From: Micromonospora alfalfae | GTDB lineage: Bacteria; Actinomycetota; Actinomycetes; Mycobacteriales; Micromonosporaceae | Length of the DNA: 64,000 nucleotides | Assembly: GCF_022230925.1 (NCBI RefSeq) | Contig: NZ_JAKKFH010000003.1 | Location: 17,806-81,805, forward strand | Direction: 5' to 3' | Shown: positions 54,787-63,958 of the stretch, one piece after another | How the letters are laid out: each line of letters starts with the position of its first letter | How positions within the stretch are numbered: position 1 is the first letter of the stretch | Made by a program: the position numbers and the translations under genes | Notes under the pieces: generated by a model | What the model saw: the letters and a program-made list of their open reading frames with translations, nothing else | Databases searched by the model: none | Told to the model about the DNA's origin: nothing

Positions 54787-57180
54787 GTGTCCTCGTCCCT
54801 TTCGTCGCTGCGCCGACTGCTGGCCGGCGCCGCCGCGACAGCGGTGACCGCAGTGGTCGCGGTGACCGCCTCGGCCTCCCCGGCCCTCGCGGCCACCACC
54901 ACCCTCTACGCGTCGCCCTCCGGCACCGGCACCACGTGTTCCGCCAGCCAACCGTGTTCGTTGGGCGCCGCCCAGACCGCGGTGCGGGCGATCAACAGCG
55001 CGATGTCCGGTGACATCGTCGTCGAGTTGGCGAACGGCGCCTACCGGCTCTCGTCGCCGCTGCGGTTCACCGCTGCCGACTCGGGCAACAACGGCTATCA
55101 GGTGATCTGGCGGGCGGCCTCCGGCGCACGTCCGACGATCACCGGCGCCCGGGCGGTCACCGGCTGGTCGCTCGTCGACTCCGGCAAGAACATCTGGCGG
55201 GCCAACGTTCCCGCCGGGCTCGACTCCCGTCAGCTCTACGTCAACGGGGTCGTCGCCACCCGGGCACGCACCGCAGTGAACCGTTCCGACTTCACCTTCA
55301 CCACGTCCGGCATGCGGTTCACCAACAGCGCGCTCAACTACCTCAACAACCTCGGCAACCAGAACCGGGTCGAGGTGGAGAGCGTCGGCTCGTTCACCGA
55401 CCGGTACTCGCCGGTGCAGAGCATCAGCGGCAACTTCCTGACGATGCAGCAGCCCGCCTGGAACAACAACACCTTCGGCTTCGACACGCTGTCGCGCCCG
55501 CACCGGGCCGGCCCGTTCTACCTGGCCAACGCGTACGAGTTCCTGGACTCGGCGGGGGAGTGGTATCTCAACCCGACCAACGGCCAGCTCAACTACATTC
55601 CGCTCAGCGGACAGAACATGAGCTCGGTCAGCGTGGAGCTGCCGCAGTTGCAGTCCCTGGTGAACGTCGGCGGCACCTACGACGCGCCCGCGCACCACAT
55701 CTCGTTCAGCGGGATCACCTTCACCGGCACCAGCTGGCTCGGCCCGAGTAGCAGCAACGGCTTCGCCGACCAGCAGACCGGCGCGCACATCGTCGGTTCC
55801 TGGGCCCGCCCGTCGGACGCGCTGACCTCCTGCCAGGAGGGTTGCCCGCTGTTCGAGGCCACCCGCCCGAGCTGGGCGCAGATGCCGGCCGCGGTGCAGG
55901 TCTCCGCCGCCAACACCATCAGCTTCAGTGACTCCCAGTTCGTCAACCTCGGGCAGACGGCCATCGGCATCGGCAACGACGCCAACGCCCACGCCAGCGG
56001 CGTCGGGCTGGGGGCCAACAACATCACCGTCACCCGCTCGGAGATCGCCCGCAACTCCGCCGGTGGCGTCGTGGTCGGCGGCGTACGCGCCGACGCCCAC
56101 CACCCCAGCGACCAGCGGATGGTCAACCGCAACGTCACCATCAGCAACAACAAGGTGCACGATCTCGGTCTGGAGTACCGGGGTGTCGTCTCGATCCTGA
56201 CGACCTACGTGAGCACCTCGCTGGTCTCGCACAACGAGGTCTACAACATGCCGTACACCGGTCTGTCGGTCGGCTACGGCTGGGGCGCCAACGACGCCGG
56301 AGGCAGCCAGCACTACGCCAACCGTGGCCTGTACAACTACCAGCCGCGGTACACGACGGCGACCACCGCTGCCAACAACCAGGTCGTCGGCAACTACGTG
56401 CACGACGTCATGCAGCAGATGACAGACGGTGGGTGCATCTACACGCTGTCGGCGAACCCCGGTGGGTCCATCACCCAGAACTACTGCCTGCGGACCAACG
56501 GCTGGTTCGGGCTCTACTTCGACGAGGGCTCGCGTTACTACACCGCCCGCAACAACGTGTTCTCCTCCACCGGCACCTGGGCGACCGCCAACTACTACTA
56601 CGCCGAGAACATGGGCAACTTCACCGTTACCAACAACTGGTCGACCAACGGCAGCACGAACGTGACGAACGGCGACCGTGGCAACGTGGTCAACAGCAAC
56701 GTCACTGTCAGCAACGGCAGTTGGCCGTCGGGCGCGCAGACGGTGATCAACACGGCTGGCGTGCAGAGCGGCGGCAGCACCAACCCGACGAACGTGCAGA
56801 TCGTGGGCGCCCAGTCGGGCCGCTGCGCCGAGATCGGCAACTCCAGCACGACCAACGGCACGCAGGCCCAGATCTGGGACTGCATCAGCAACGTCGCCAA
56901 CCAGCGGTGGACCCACACCGCGAGCCGGCAGCTCATGGTCTACGGCACCAAGTGCCTGGACGCCTCCGGCCAGGGAACCACCAATGGCACCGCAGTGGTG
57001 ATCTGGGACTGCAACGGTGGCACCAACCAGCAGTGGAACGTCAACGCCAACGGCACGATCACGGGAGTGCAGTCGGGTCTCTGCCTGGACGCCAACGGCG
57101 CCGCTACGGCGAACGGCACGAAGTTGATCCTCTGGGCCTGCAGCGGCGGCACCAACCAGCAGTGGCAGCTGCGCAGCTGA
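54787..57180 (+). CDS. Secreted right-handed beta-helix glycosidase (GH141-like) with CBM13
   Basis: About 797 residues from the GTG with AGGAG nine bases upstream; the ATG at 54703, overlapping the previous stop, is an alternative. A signal peptide ends near SPALAA. The catalytic candidate is a parallel beta-helix: ATTTLYASPSGTGTTCSASQPC, RQLYVNGVVATRARTA, and repeated NNVVGNYVHDV-like turns with GGCIYTLSANPGGSITQNYCL and GLYFDEGS. The LYVNG-ATRAR segment resembles GH141, a family with alpha-L-fucosidase and xylanase activities. A CBM13 (about 670-797) close to that of the second GH54 gene ends the protein. A fucosidase would fit the nearby L-fucose-type operon, but this is inference. Confidence 0.7.
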   Translation: MSSSLSSLRRLLAGAAATAVTAVVAVTASASPALAATTTLYASPSGTGTTCSASQPCSLGAAQTAVRAINSAMSGDIVVELANGAYRLSSPLRFTAADSGNNGYQVIWRAASGARPTITGARAVTGWSLVDSGKNIWRANVPAGLDSRQLYVNGVVATRARTAVNRSDFTFTTSGMRFTNSALNYLNNLGNQNRVEVESVGSFTDRYSPVQSISGNFLTMQQPAWNNNTFGFDTLSRPHRAGPFYLANAYEFLDSAGEWYLNPTNGQLNYIPLSGQNMSSVSVELPQLQSLVNVGGTYDAPAHHISFSGITFTGTSWLGPSSSNGFADQQTGAHIVGSWARPSDALTSCQEGCPLFEATRPSWAQMPAAVQVSAANTISFSDSQFVNLGQTAIGIGNDANAHASGVGLGANNITVTRSEIARNSAGGVVVGGVRADAHHPSDQRMVNRNVTISNNKVHDLGLEYRGVVSILTTYVSTSLVSHNEVYNMPYTGLSVGYGWGANDAGGSQHYANRGLYNYQPRYTTATTAANNQVVGNYVHDVMQQMTDGGCIYTLSANPGGSITQNYCLRTNGWFGLYFDEGSRYYTARNNVFSSTGTWATANYYYAENMGNFTVTNNWSTNGSTNVTNGDRGNVVNSNVTVSNGSWPSGAQTVINTAGVQSGGSTNPTNVQIVGAQSGRCAEIGNSSTTNGTQAQIWDCISNVANQRWTHTASRQLMVYGTKCLDASGQGTTNGTAVVIWDCNGGTNQQWNVNANGTITGVQSGLCLDANGAATANGTKLILWACSGGTNQQWQLRS

Positions 57181-57200
57181 TCCAGTAGCTGGACACCGAC

Positions 57201-57238
57201 GGGTCCGGGCCGGGGGCGTGACGCCTCCGCCCGGACCC
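57201..57238. terminator. Hairpin terminator between convergent genes
   Basis: A perfect 10-bp outer stem (GGGTCCGGGC) encloses an 18-base interior that can pair further. It lies 20 bp after the beta-helix gene and eight bp from the end of the convergent hydrolase gene. Confidence 0.7.
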
Positions 57239-57245
57239 ATCCGGT

Positions 57246-58199
57246 TCAGCGCGCCACGTTCGCCCTCGCCGGGTCCACCGTCAACCCGGTGGTGGCCTCG
57301 TAGCGGACCGGGATGGGATCGGTGAGTTCCCCGACGAACGTTTCGTCGACGTGGTCGAGGAAGCCGATGAGGGACCAGCCGTCGGCGGGTCCGGGGACCA
57401 GCCGGGGCGCGTACAGGTGCGGGTGGGCGAACGGCTGGGCGGACGCGATGTCCCACGGCCCGAGGGTGGTCTCGCCGGTCGCCACCCAGATCCGGTGGTC
57501 GTCGTGCCGAGCGCTGCCGGTGGCCTCGGCGGAGAAGAGCAGCAGCGGCTGCCCGTCGAGGACCGCCACCTGGGGCACCTCCAGGTGACCGAAGCCGGCC
57601 GGAGTCGACAGCGGCGGCGCGACGGTCCAGGTGACGAGGTCGGTGGAGGTGGCGTGGCCGACGACGCCACGGGTGTTCGCCGGACCGGTGTTGGCGCGGG
57701 CGGTGATGAGCATGTGCCACCCCTCGCCGTCGGGGTCGGGAAACACCCACGGGTCACGCCACGCCTGCTCGTACCACAGCTCCTTGTCCAGCAGCTCGTA
57801 CCAGGTGGGGTCGGCCTGGACGACCGGTTCGGTGCCGTGCCGGTGCCAGGTCATGAGGTCGTCGGAGACAGCCAGTCCGATGCGTTGGACGAGCCCGTCC
57901 TCCGCACGACTGACCCCGGTGTAGAACAGGTACCACCGTCCGTCCGGCCCGCGGACCGTGCAGCCCGTCCAGGTCGCCAGGTCGTCCCAGCTGGGCGCGT
58001 CGGCGGGGACCACGGCGTCGGCGACCAGGCGCCACGAGCGCAGGTCCGTCGAGACGGCGTGGCCGATGCCGGCCCGGCGGTGGCGGCGGTGCGGGTCGTG
58101 CAGGGCGCGGGACGCGCGCAGGAAGAACACGTGCCAGAGGCCGTTGTCGTCCCGCGCGTACCAGCTGTCCCACACCCAGTGGTCGGGTAGACAAAGCAT
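57246..58199 (-). CDS. Cytosolic five-bladed beta-propeller glycosidase, GH32/GH43-like
   Basis: A 317-residue protein without signal peptide. Propeller motifs are WVWDSWYARDD at the N-terminus (candidate nucleophile or base Asp11), GCTVRGPDGRWYLFYTGVS, WRDPWVFPDPDG with the R-D-P triad, and GHLEVPQVAVLDG carrying the candidate acid glutamate. W-D/R-D-P/E spacing suits clan GH-J or GH-F enzymes such as fructosidases or arabinan/xylan-type hydrolases. It lies downstream of a LacI gene with an operator between them. Substrate cannot be decided from sequence. Confidence 0.68.
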   Translation of the reverse strand: MLCLPDHWVWDSWYARDDNGLWHVFFLRASRALHDPHRRHRRAGIGHAVSTDLRSWRLVADAVVPADAPSWDDLATWTGCTVRGPDGRWYLFYTGVSRAEDGLVQRIGLAVSDDLMTWHRHGTEPVVQADPTWYELLDKELWYEQAWRDPWVFPDPDGEGWHMLITARANTGPANTRGVVGHATSTDLVTWTVAPPLSTPAGFGHLEVPQVAVLDGQPLLLFSAEATGSARHDDHRIWVATGETTLGPWDIASAQPFAHPHLYAPRLVPGPADGWSLIGFLDHVDETFVGELTDPIPVRYEATTGLTVDPARANVAR

Positions 58200-58215
58200 G
58201 GACGGAAACCTAGCA

Positions 58216-58229
58216 CTAAACCGTTTTAG
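58216..58229. promoter_or_regulatory. LacI-type operator between the propeller hydrolase and its regulator
   Basis: CTAAACCGTTTTAG is a 14-bp dyad with a central CG and one mismatched pair, 17 bp before the hydrolase start. A second copy of the same design (CTAAATCAGTTTAG) lies upstream of the ABC operon at 59466-59479. Confidence 0.6.
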
Positions 58230-58275
58230 CGTCGGTCAAAGCCCAAGCCGTCGGCACGGATCGGAGGGCCGGTGG

Positions 58276-59301
58276 TCAGCCGGCCGGTGGCGCGAGGGAC
58301 CGGCGTCGGCGCAGGGGCATCGGAACGAGCGAGGGTTCGGCGGCACCCCCGTCCAGGAGTAGCTCGACAGCTCGCCGCCCCATCTGCTCGTGCGGTAGCG
58401 CGGTGGTGGCCAGGCTGGGACGCAACCAGGCGGCGATCGGGTCGTCGTCGAACGAGATGACCGAGATGTCCTCCGGGACGGTCAGCCCCGCCTCGCCGAG
58501 TGCCTGGTAGGCGCCGAAGGCCAGCCGGTCGTTCATGCAGATGATCGCGCTGGGTCGCTTCGGCTTGCTCAGCAGGCTGCGCATGGCCGCGTACCCGTGC
58601 TCGGGCAACCACTCGGTGCAGAAACACTCGGCCAGGAGGCGGACCTTCGCCTCGTCCAGCGTCTGTTGGATGCCGTGCAGGCGGGCGCGGGCGGCGAGCG
58701 AGACCTCCGGGTCGTCCTCCTTGAGTCGGTTGCGCCCGATGAGCGCGATCGCGTCGCGGTGGCCGAGCTCCAGCAGGGCGCTGGCGACGGAGCGTCCGGC
58801 CCCCTCGTCGTCGGGGACCACGCTGGGCAGGCCGTCGGGGCTGGTGGCGTTGAGCAGCACCACCGGGCCGCCGAGGATGGCCGCGGGCACCGTCAGCCGT
58901 CGGGTCGCCATCGCCGCGTAGATCACCCCGTCGACCTGCCGGTCCAGGACGGCCTCGATGGCGTACTGCTCGAAGGTGGCGTCGCCCTGCGTCTCGGTGA
59001 TGAGCAGGACGTGGTCCCGTTCGCGGGCCGCGTCGAGGGCGCCGCGGATGAGGTCGCCGGCGAACCGGGTGGTGGCCACGATGTCGGAGACGAACGCGAT
59101 GGTGGCCGTCTTGCGGGTGCGCAGGCTGCGCGCGGCGAGGTTGGGCCGGTAGCCGAGTTCCTCGGCGGCGGCGAACACCCGCTGGTGCGCCTCGGCCGAG
59201 AGCCGGGTGCCCTCCCTGCCGTTGAGCACCATCGACGCGGCGGTCTTGGACAGCCCGGCTCTGCGCGCGACGTCGGCGAGTGTTGCTCTGTTGCGGCCCA
59301 T
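58276..59301 (-). CDS. LacI family transcriptional regulator
   Basis: A 341-residue LacI protein. The DNA-binding domain is ATLADVARRAGLSKTAASMVLNGREGTRLSAEAHQRVF, the hinge is GYRPNLAARSLRTRKT, and the sensor domain runs to the end (IAFVSDIVATTRFAGDLIRGAL through DISVISFDDDPIAAWLRPSLATTALPHEQMGRRAVELL). It is divergent from the ABC importer operon and upstream of the hydrolase gene. The CTAAA-N4-TTTAG dyads on both sides are its likely operators, giving control of import and hydrolysis together. Confidence 0.87.
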   Translation of the reverse strand: MGRNRATLADVARRAGLSKTAASMVLNGREGTRLSAEAHQRVFAAAEELGYRPNLAARSLRTRKTATIAFVSDIVATTRFAGDLIRGALDAARERDHVLLITETQGDATFEQYAIEAVLDRQVDGVIYAAMATRRLTVPAAILGGPVVLLNATSPDGLPSVVPDDEGAGRSVASALLELGHRDAIALIGRNRLKEDDPEVSLAARARLHGIQQTLDEAKVRLLAECFCTEWLPEHGYAAMRSLLSKPKRPSAIICMNDRLAFGAYQALGEAGLTVPEDISVISFDDDPIAAWLRPSLATTALPHEQMGRRAVELLLDGGAAEPSLVPMPLRRRRSLAPPAG

Positions 59302-59673
59302 CAGTCCTCCGAATCAGGCGCGGTGCCACAGGCGCCGCTCCCGCCCATCATGATGCGTCGCCGTCCGGGAACGAGCGCCGGTCACGTCGGCGCGGTGTGA
59401 ACCCGACGTTTCCGCACCGTTGCCAAGTTGTCCTTGACAGCTCCCCGCGCCACGCGCATGCTCTGCTAAATCAGTTTAGCGACCACTTCTGGTGCATCCA
59501 GAGGCGCCTTCGGTGGCCGTGCCGGGTTCTTTTCTGCTGACGGTACGGGTGCTGCGCCCGGGCGACAGGTCACGGCGTACGTGTCGTGGCGGCCACCCGG
59601 TCGCGGTGGTCCCGGTGGAGCCGTCGCGCGGCCATGGGTCGCGGGACGCGTGGAGATGTCAAGGAGTCATGAA
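59302..59673 (+). promoter_or_regulatory. Promoter region of the third ABC importer with LacI-type operator
   Basis: TTGACA (59434-59439) and CATGCT (59457-59462) are 17 bp apart. GCTAAATCAGTTTAGC follows at 59465-59480, its 6-bp arms (GCTAAA/TTTAGC) being exact complements, over the expected transcription start. The leader to the ATG is about 200 bases. No gene is seen in this 372-bp interval. Confidence 0.6.
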
Positions 59674-61029
59674 ATGACAGAATTGCTGACAAAGTTTCCG
59701 CGACGGAGAACTGTGCTCCTCGCGTCGCTGCTCGCGGTCGGGATGACCGCGACGGCCTGCAGCGCGCCGGGCGAGGACCGGTCGTCGACCCAGAAGTCCG
59801 ATGCCGCCGTCAAGACGGAGCTGGGCACCGACCCGATCACCCTGGACATGTACGCCGAGACCGGCTTCCCGCTGGCCAAGGCGTTGGCCGACGAGTTCTC
59901 CAAGCAGCACTCGAACGTCAAGTTCAACATCCGTGAGGACCAGTTCACGGTGATCGTGGAGAACGCGCCCCGGGTGATGGCCTCGGACAACTCGCCCGAC
60001 ATCATCCGGCTCCCGACCATGGTCGACCTGGTCAAGGACGACCTGCTCAAGAACCTCGACCCGTACTTCACCGCGTACGGCTGGGACAAGTTCCCCGCCT
60101 CGCAGCTCATGCAGCTGCGCGTCGGCGAGAACACCCGGGGCACCGGCTCGCTGTACGGCATGGGGCTCGGCTACAGCGTCACCGGCGTCTTCTACAACAA
60201 GAAGCTGGCCAGTCAGATCGGCATGACCCAGCCGCCGACCACTGTCGCCGAGTTCGAGGAGCTGCTGGCCAAGGCGAAGACCGGCGGGGTCCAGCCGATC
60301 ATGCAGTTCAACAAGAACACCGCGGGCATCAACTTCCCGCACCAGGCGCTACAGAACCAGTTCGGCGACCCGACCCAGGTCGCCGACTGGATCTTCCAGA
60401 AGCCGGGGGCCACGTTCGACACCCCGGCCGCCCTGAAGGCCACCCAGACCATCCAGAAGTGGGCCCAGGCCGGTTACTTCACCAAGGACGCCAACGCCCT
60501 TGACTACGCGGGCATGGTGGGGGAGTTCCAGAAGGGCAACGGCCTGTTCATGTTCAACGGCGACTGGGAGTCGGCCAACCTCGACAAGTCGATGCCCGGC
60601 AACGTCGGCTTCTTCCTCTTCCCCACCGAGTCTCCCGGTGGGAAGCACGTGGCGATGTCCGCCCCCAACACCTTCGGCGTCTCCGCCAAGGCCAAGAACC
60701 CGGACGCCGCCGCGTACTTCCTGAACTGGGTGCACACCAACGCCAAGGCCCGCGAGATCTCGGTGACCGTCGGCGGCTCCAGCCCCGGCGGCCCGAGTGA
60801 CCTGCCGGTGCCGAGCGCCGCCCCGAACACGGTGCTGGCCGAGACCCTGAAGGCGTCGCAGCAACTCGGCGCGGAGAACGGCGCTGTGGACTTCACGGCG
60901 AACGCGACCGGCGGCATCTTCGCCGCCGCTATCACGCCGGAGATGCAGAAGCTGATCGCCGGTCAGCAGACGCCCGAGGGGTACGTGAAGGCGGTCCAGG
61001 CCGAGTATCAGAAGGAACTGTCCCGATGA
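59674..61029 (+). CDS. Sugar ABC transporter substrate-binding lipoprotein
   Basis: A 451-residue family 1 solute-binding protein. The ATG at 59674 has AAGGAG seven bases upstream. The lipobox is MTATAC (cysteine near residue 29). Conserved segments are FPLAKALADEFSKQHSNVKFNI, GVFYNKKLASQIGMTQPPTTVAEFEELL and FQKGNGLFMFNGDWESANL. It captures the sugar for the permeases encoded downstream; its stop overlaps the next start by 4 bp. The ligand is unknown, probably the substrate of the propeller hydrolase. Confidence 0.87.
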   Translation: MTELLTKFPRRRTVLLASLLAVGMTATACSAPGEDRSSTQKSDAAVKTELGTDPITLDMYAETGFPLAKALADEFSKQHSNVKFNIREDQFTVIVENAPRVMASDNSPDIIRLPTMVDLVKDDLLKNLDPYFTAYGWDKFPASQLMQLRVGENTRGTGSLYGMGLGYSVTGVFYNKKLASQIGMTQPPTTVAEFEELLAKAKTGGVQPIMQFNKNTAGINFPHQALQNQFGDPTQVADWIFQKPGATFDTPAALKATQTIQKWAQAGYFTKDANALDYAGMVGEFQKGNGLFMFNGDWESANLDKSMPGNVGFFLFPTESPGGKHVAMSAPNTFGVSAKAKNPDAAAYFLNWVHTNAKAREISVTVGGSSPGGPSDLPVPSAAPNTVLAETLKASQQLGAENGAVDFTANATGGIFAAAITPEMQKLIAGQQTPEGYVKAVQAEYQKELSR

Positions 61030-61979
61030 CGTCTGCCCTCGGCAGCGCACCAACCGGGCGTGACGATCGTCGCGCCCGCCCCACCCCCGCGCGGGCCCAC
61101 CGATTCCGGTGGGCCCGCGCGGCCGGGACGGGCTGGTTGTACGTCCTGCCCGCCCTGGTGATGTACGCGGTGTTCGTGCTGCGCCCGCTCGTCCTGACGC
61201 TTCAGTACTCGCTCTACGACTGGAACGGCATCGGGGTGGCCCGCTGGGTGGGCCTTGACAACTACCTCACCGTCTTCACCGACAGCGACCTGCTGAAAAT
61301 CATCGGCAACGCGATAGTGCTGATCGTCTTCTTCAGTTTCATTCCCGTAGCGCTCGGGCTGTTGGTGGCGAGCATGGTTCGCCGGATCACCACCGGCGCG
61401 TTCGGCACCGTCGTCCGGACCATCCTGTTCCTGCCGCAGGTCATCCCCCTGGTGGCGGCGGGCATCGCGTGGAGCTGGCTGCTCTCGTCGAACGGTCTGG
61501 TCAACCAGGCGCTGCGCGCGGTCGGGCTGGGTGGCGTCGCTCGTGCCTGGCTCGGCGACTTCGACACGGCGCTGCCTGCCGTCGGCGTCATCGGGGCCTG
61601 GGTCCTGCTCGGCCTCTGCACGATTCTGCTGGTCACCGGCATGAGCAAGATCGATCCGGCGTTGTACGAGGCCGCCCGCCTCGACGGTGCCGGTCCGGTC
61701 CGCGAGTTCCTCGCTGTGACCCTGCCCAGCCTGCGCCAGGAGATCGGCGTCTGCCTCACCGTCACGATCATCGCGGCGCTGGCGAGCTTCGACATCGTCT
61801 ACATCTCCACCAGCGGTGGCCCCGGCCTCCAGACCACGGTGCCGGGCCTGGAGATCTACCGGCTGGCCTTCTCGCAGCGGCAGGTGGGGCTCGCCTCGGC
61901 GCTCGCTGTAGTGCTCATGCTGCTCGTGCTGGCGTGTGTGCTGCCGATCCAGCGCCTGAGCCGAGGGGAGAAGCCGTGA
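61026..61979 (+). CDS. Carbohydrate ABC transporter permease, MalF-type
   Basis: A 317-residue permease. A basic N-terminus of about 35 residues precedes six helices starting GTGWLYVLPALVMYAVFVLRPLV. The EAA loop is ALYEAARLDGAGPVREFLAVTLPSLRQEI. It overlaps both neighbours by 4 bp (ATGA upstream, GTGA downstream), so the three transport genes are translated as one block. No ATPase is encoded locally. Confidence 0.88.
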   Translation: MTSALGSAPTGRDDRRARPTPARAHRFRWARAAGTGWLYVLPALVMYAVFVLRPLVLTLQYSLYDWNGIGVARWVGLDNYLTVFTDSDLLKIIGNAIVLIVFFSFIPVALGLLVASMVRRITTGAFGTVVRTILFLPQVIPLVAAGIAWSWLLSSNGLVNQALRAVGLGGVARAWLGDFDTALPAVGVIGAWVLLGLCTILLVTGMSKIDPALYEAARLDGAGPVREFLAVTLPSLRQEIGVCLTVTIIAALASFDIVYISTSGGPGLQTTVPGLEIYRLAFSQRQVGLASALAVVLMLLVLACVLPIQRLSRGEKP

Positions 61980-62800
61980 ACCTGAGCCGACGCGAACAGC
62001 TGACCGGCCGGGTCTTCCTGATCGCCCTGATCGTCGTCACCCTGCTGCCGTTCGTGAGCATGCTCTCGGCGGCGTTGCAGCCCCGGGGCACAGTGCCCAG
62101 CGGCCTGGAGTGGCCGTCGGACCCACAGTGGGGGAACTTCGCCGACGCCTTCACCGCCGCGAACATGGGCGCCTTGCTCCGCTCCAGCCTGCTCATCGTG
62201 GCCGGTGTCGTACCGGTGTCGGTGCTCATCGCGACCATGGCCGGCTTCGGGCTCGGTCAGCTGCGGGTCCCCGGTGGCCGACTCGTCTTCGGTCTCTTCC
62301 TGCTGGGTCTGACCCTGCCGTTCGAGGCCGTGGTCACGCCGCTCTACTACCAGATGCAGGACCTCGGGCTGCTCAACACCCGCTGGGCCATCATCCTGCC
62401 GCTGATCGGGCTGTACATGCCGTTCGCGGTGTTCTGGATGCGGGCGCACTTCACCAACGTGCCTGTCGAGTTGTCCGAGGCGGCCCGGGTGGACGGCAGC
62501 AGCACGTGGCAGTTGTTCTGGCGGGTCCAGGTGCCGCTCGCCCGGCCGGCGATCGCCTCGCTGACGATCCTGATGTTCCTTTGGACGTGGAACCAGTTCC
62601 TGCTCGCCATCGTCCTCGTGGACGACGCCAGCAAACGCACGATGGCCGGGGCGCTCGGAGCGTTCCAGGGCCAGTGGGGCACCGACCTGGTGCTGCTGTG
62701 TGCCGGGTCGCTGCTGATCCTCACCCCGACCCTCATCGTGTTCCTGATCTTCCAGCGACAGTTCATCAAGGCCCTGATCCAAGGGTCAGTGAAGGGGTAG
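61976..62800 (+). CDS. Carbohydrate ABC transporter permease, MalG-type
   Basis: A 274-residue permease from the GTG overlapping the upstream stop (VNLSRREQLTGRVFLIALIVVTLLPF). The EAA loop is ELSEAARVDGSSTWQLFWRVQVPLARPAIA and the C-terminus is FLIFQRQFIKALIQGSVKG. It completes the importer channel. A serine hydrolase gene starts three bp after its stop, which makes that hydrolase part of the operon. Confidence 0.88.
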   Translation: MNLSRREQLTGRVFLIALIVVTLLPFVSMLSAALQPRGTVPSGLEWPSDPQWGNFADAFTAANMGALLRSSLLIVAGVVPVSVLIATMAGFGLGQLRVPGGRLVFGLFLLGLTLPFEAVVTPLYYQMQDLGLLNTRWAIILPLIGLYMPFAVFWMRAHFTNVPVELSEAARVDGSSTWQLFWRVQVPLARPAIASLTILMFLWTWNQFLLAIVLVDDASKRTMAGALGAFQGQWGTDLVLLCAGSLLILTPTLIVFLIFQRQFIKALIQGSVKG

Positions 62801-62803
62801 GCA

Positions 62804-63958
62804 GTGGTCACACAGCCGCAGATCCACGGCGACGTCGACGATCGCTTCGGGCGCGTCGCCGACGTCTTCCGCGACAACTTCACCTCCCGGGGAGAGGTCG
62901 GCGCCGCGGTCACCGTCTACGCGCGGGGCCGCAAGGTCGTCGACCTGTACGGCGGGGTGGCCGACACCCGTACCGGGCGACCGTGGGACGCGCACACGCC
63001 GGTCGTCGTCTTCTCCTGCACCAAGGGGATCCTGGCGATCTGCGCCTACCTGCTGGCCCAACAGGGCCGGCTCGACCTCGACGCTCCCGTGACGCGCTAC
63101 TGGCCGGAGTTCGGACAGCACGGCAAGGCGGACATCAGGGTGCGCTGGCTGCTCACGCACCAGGCAGGTCTGCCCGCTGTGGACCGGCCGCTGACCCTCG
63201 ACGAGGTGCTGGCGTGGGATCCGGTGGTCAAGGCGATCGAGGCGCAGGCCCCGCTGTGGGAGCCGGGTACGGCGCACGGGTACCACTCGATGACCTACGG
63301 CTGGCTGGTCGGCGAGGTGATTCACCGCATCACCGGCCAACTGCCCGGTGCGTTCTTCGCCGACATCGTCGCGGACCGGCTCGGGCTGCACACCTGGCTC
63401 GGGCTGCCCGCCGCCGAGAGCGACACCGTCGCCTGGGGCCTGGCACCGCCCCCGGACGCTGACCCGTTCGTGGACCCGGTCGCCGAACGCGGCATCACCA
63501 TGGGAGGCGCCTTCGCCTTTCCCGCCGACGCCGACGGCCTGGTCAGCTTCAACGACGACGCCATCCGGGCCGCCGGTGTTCCCGGCGCGGGCGCGGTGAG
63601 CACCGCGGAGGGCCTCGCGCGCCTCTACGCCGCCTGTGTGTCGGACCTTGCGGGTGGGCCACTGCTCACGGCGGCGTCGGTGGACGACGCGGTGGTCGTC
63701 CGCTCAAGTGGCCAGCAGCGACACGGCCCGCCGGACTCGGGGCAGCGTTGGGGGACCGGCTTCCTGCTGCACTCGCCACCGGCGCGGCCGTTGCTGGGGG
63801 AGCGCAGCTTCGGCCACGACGGTGCGGGCGGGAATCTGGCCTTCGCCGACGCCGAGCACCAGGTGGGGTTCGGCTACGTGGTCAACCAGATGCGGGGGAT
63901 GGGCGACGAGCGCGCCAACCGCCTCACCGCCGCCGTCCGCTCCTGCCTCGAAGCCTGA
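62804..63958 (+). CDS. Serine hydrolase, EstB-like beta-lactamase family
   Basis: A 384-residue protein from GTG. The SxxK motif is SCTK (in VVFSCTKGILAICAYLL), the Tyr motif is YHSMTYG and the third motif is GHDGAGG, the pattern of family VIII esterases (EstB) rather than penicillin-hydrolysing enzymes. No signal peptide is seen, so it is cytosolic. Its place at the end of the sugar-import operon suggests it removes an ester group from the imported sugar, a role not proven for the family. The gene is complete, ending 42 bp from the window edge. Confidence 0.83.
   Translation: MVTQPQIHGDVDDRFGRVADVFRDNFTSRGEVGAAVTVYARGRKVVDLYGGVADTRTGRPWDAHTPVVVFSCTKGILAICAYLLAQQGRLDLDAPVTRYWPEFGQHGKADIRVRWLLTHQAGLPAVDRPLTLDEVLAWDPVVKAIEAQAPLWEPGTAHGYHSMTYGWLVGEVIHRITGQLPGAFFADIVADRLGLHTWLGLPAAESDTVAWGLAPPPDADPFVDPVAERGITMGGAFAFPADADGLVSFNDDAIRAAGVPGAGAVSTAEGLARLYAACVSDLAGGPLLTAASVDDAVVVRSSGQQRHGPPDSGQRWGTGFLLHSPPARPLLGERSFGHDGAGGNLAFADAEHQVGFGYVVNQMRGMGDERANRLTAAVRSCLEA

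Noticed and set aside
54766..57750. A 994-codon open frame antisense to the beta-helix gene, running into the propeller hydrolase gene
   Set aside because: It crosses two real genes and a terminator, is low in complexity and shows no family signature.
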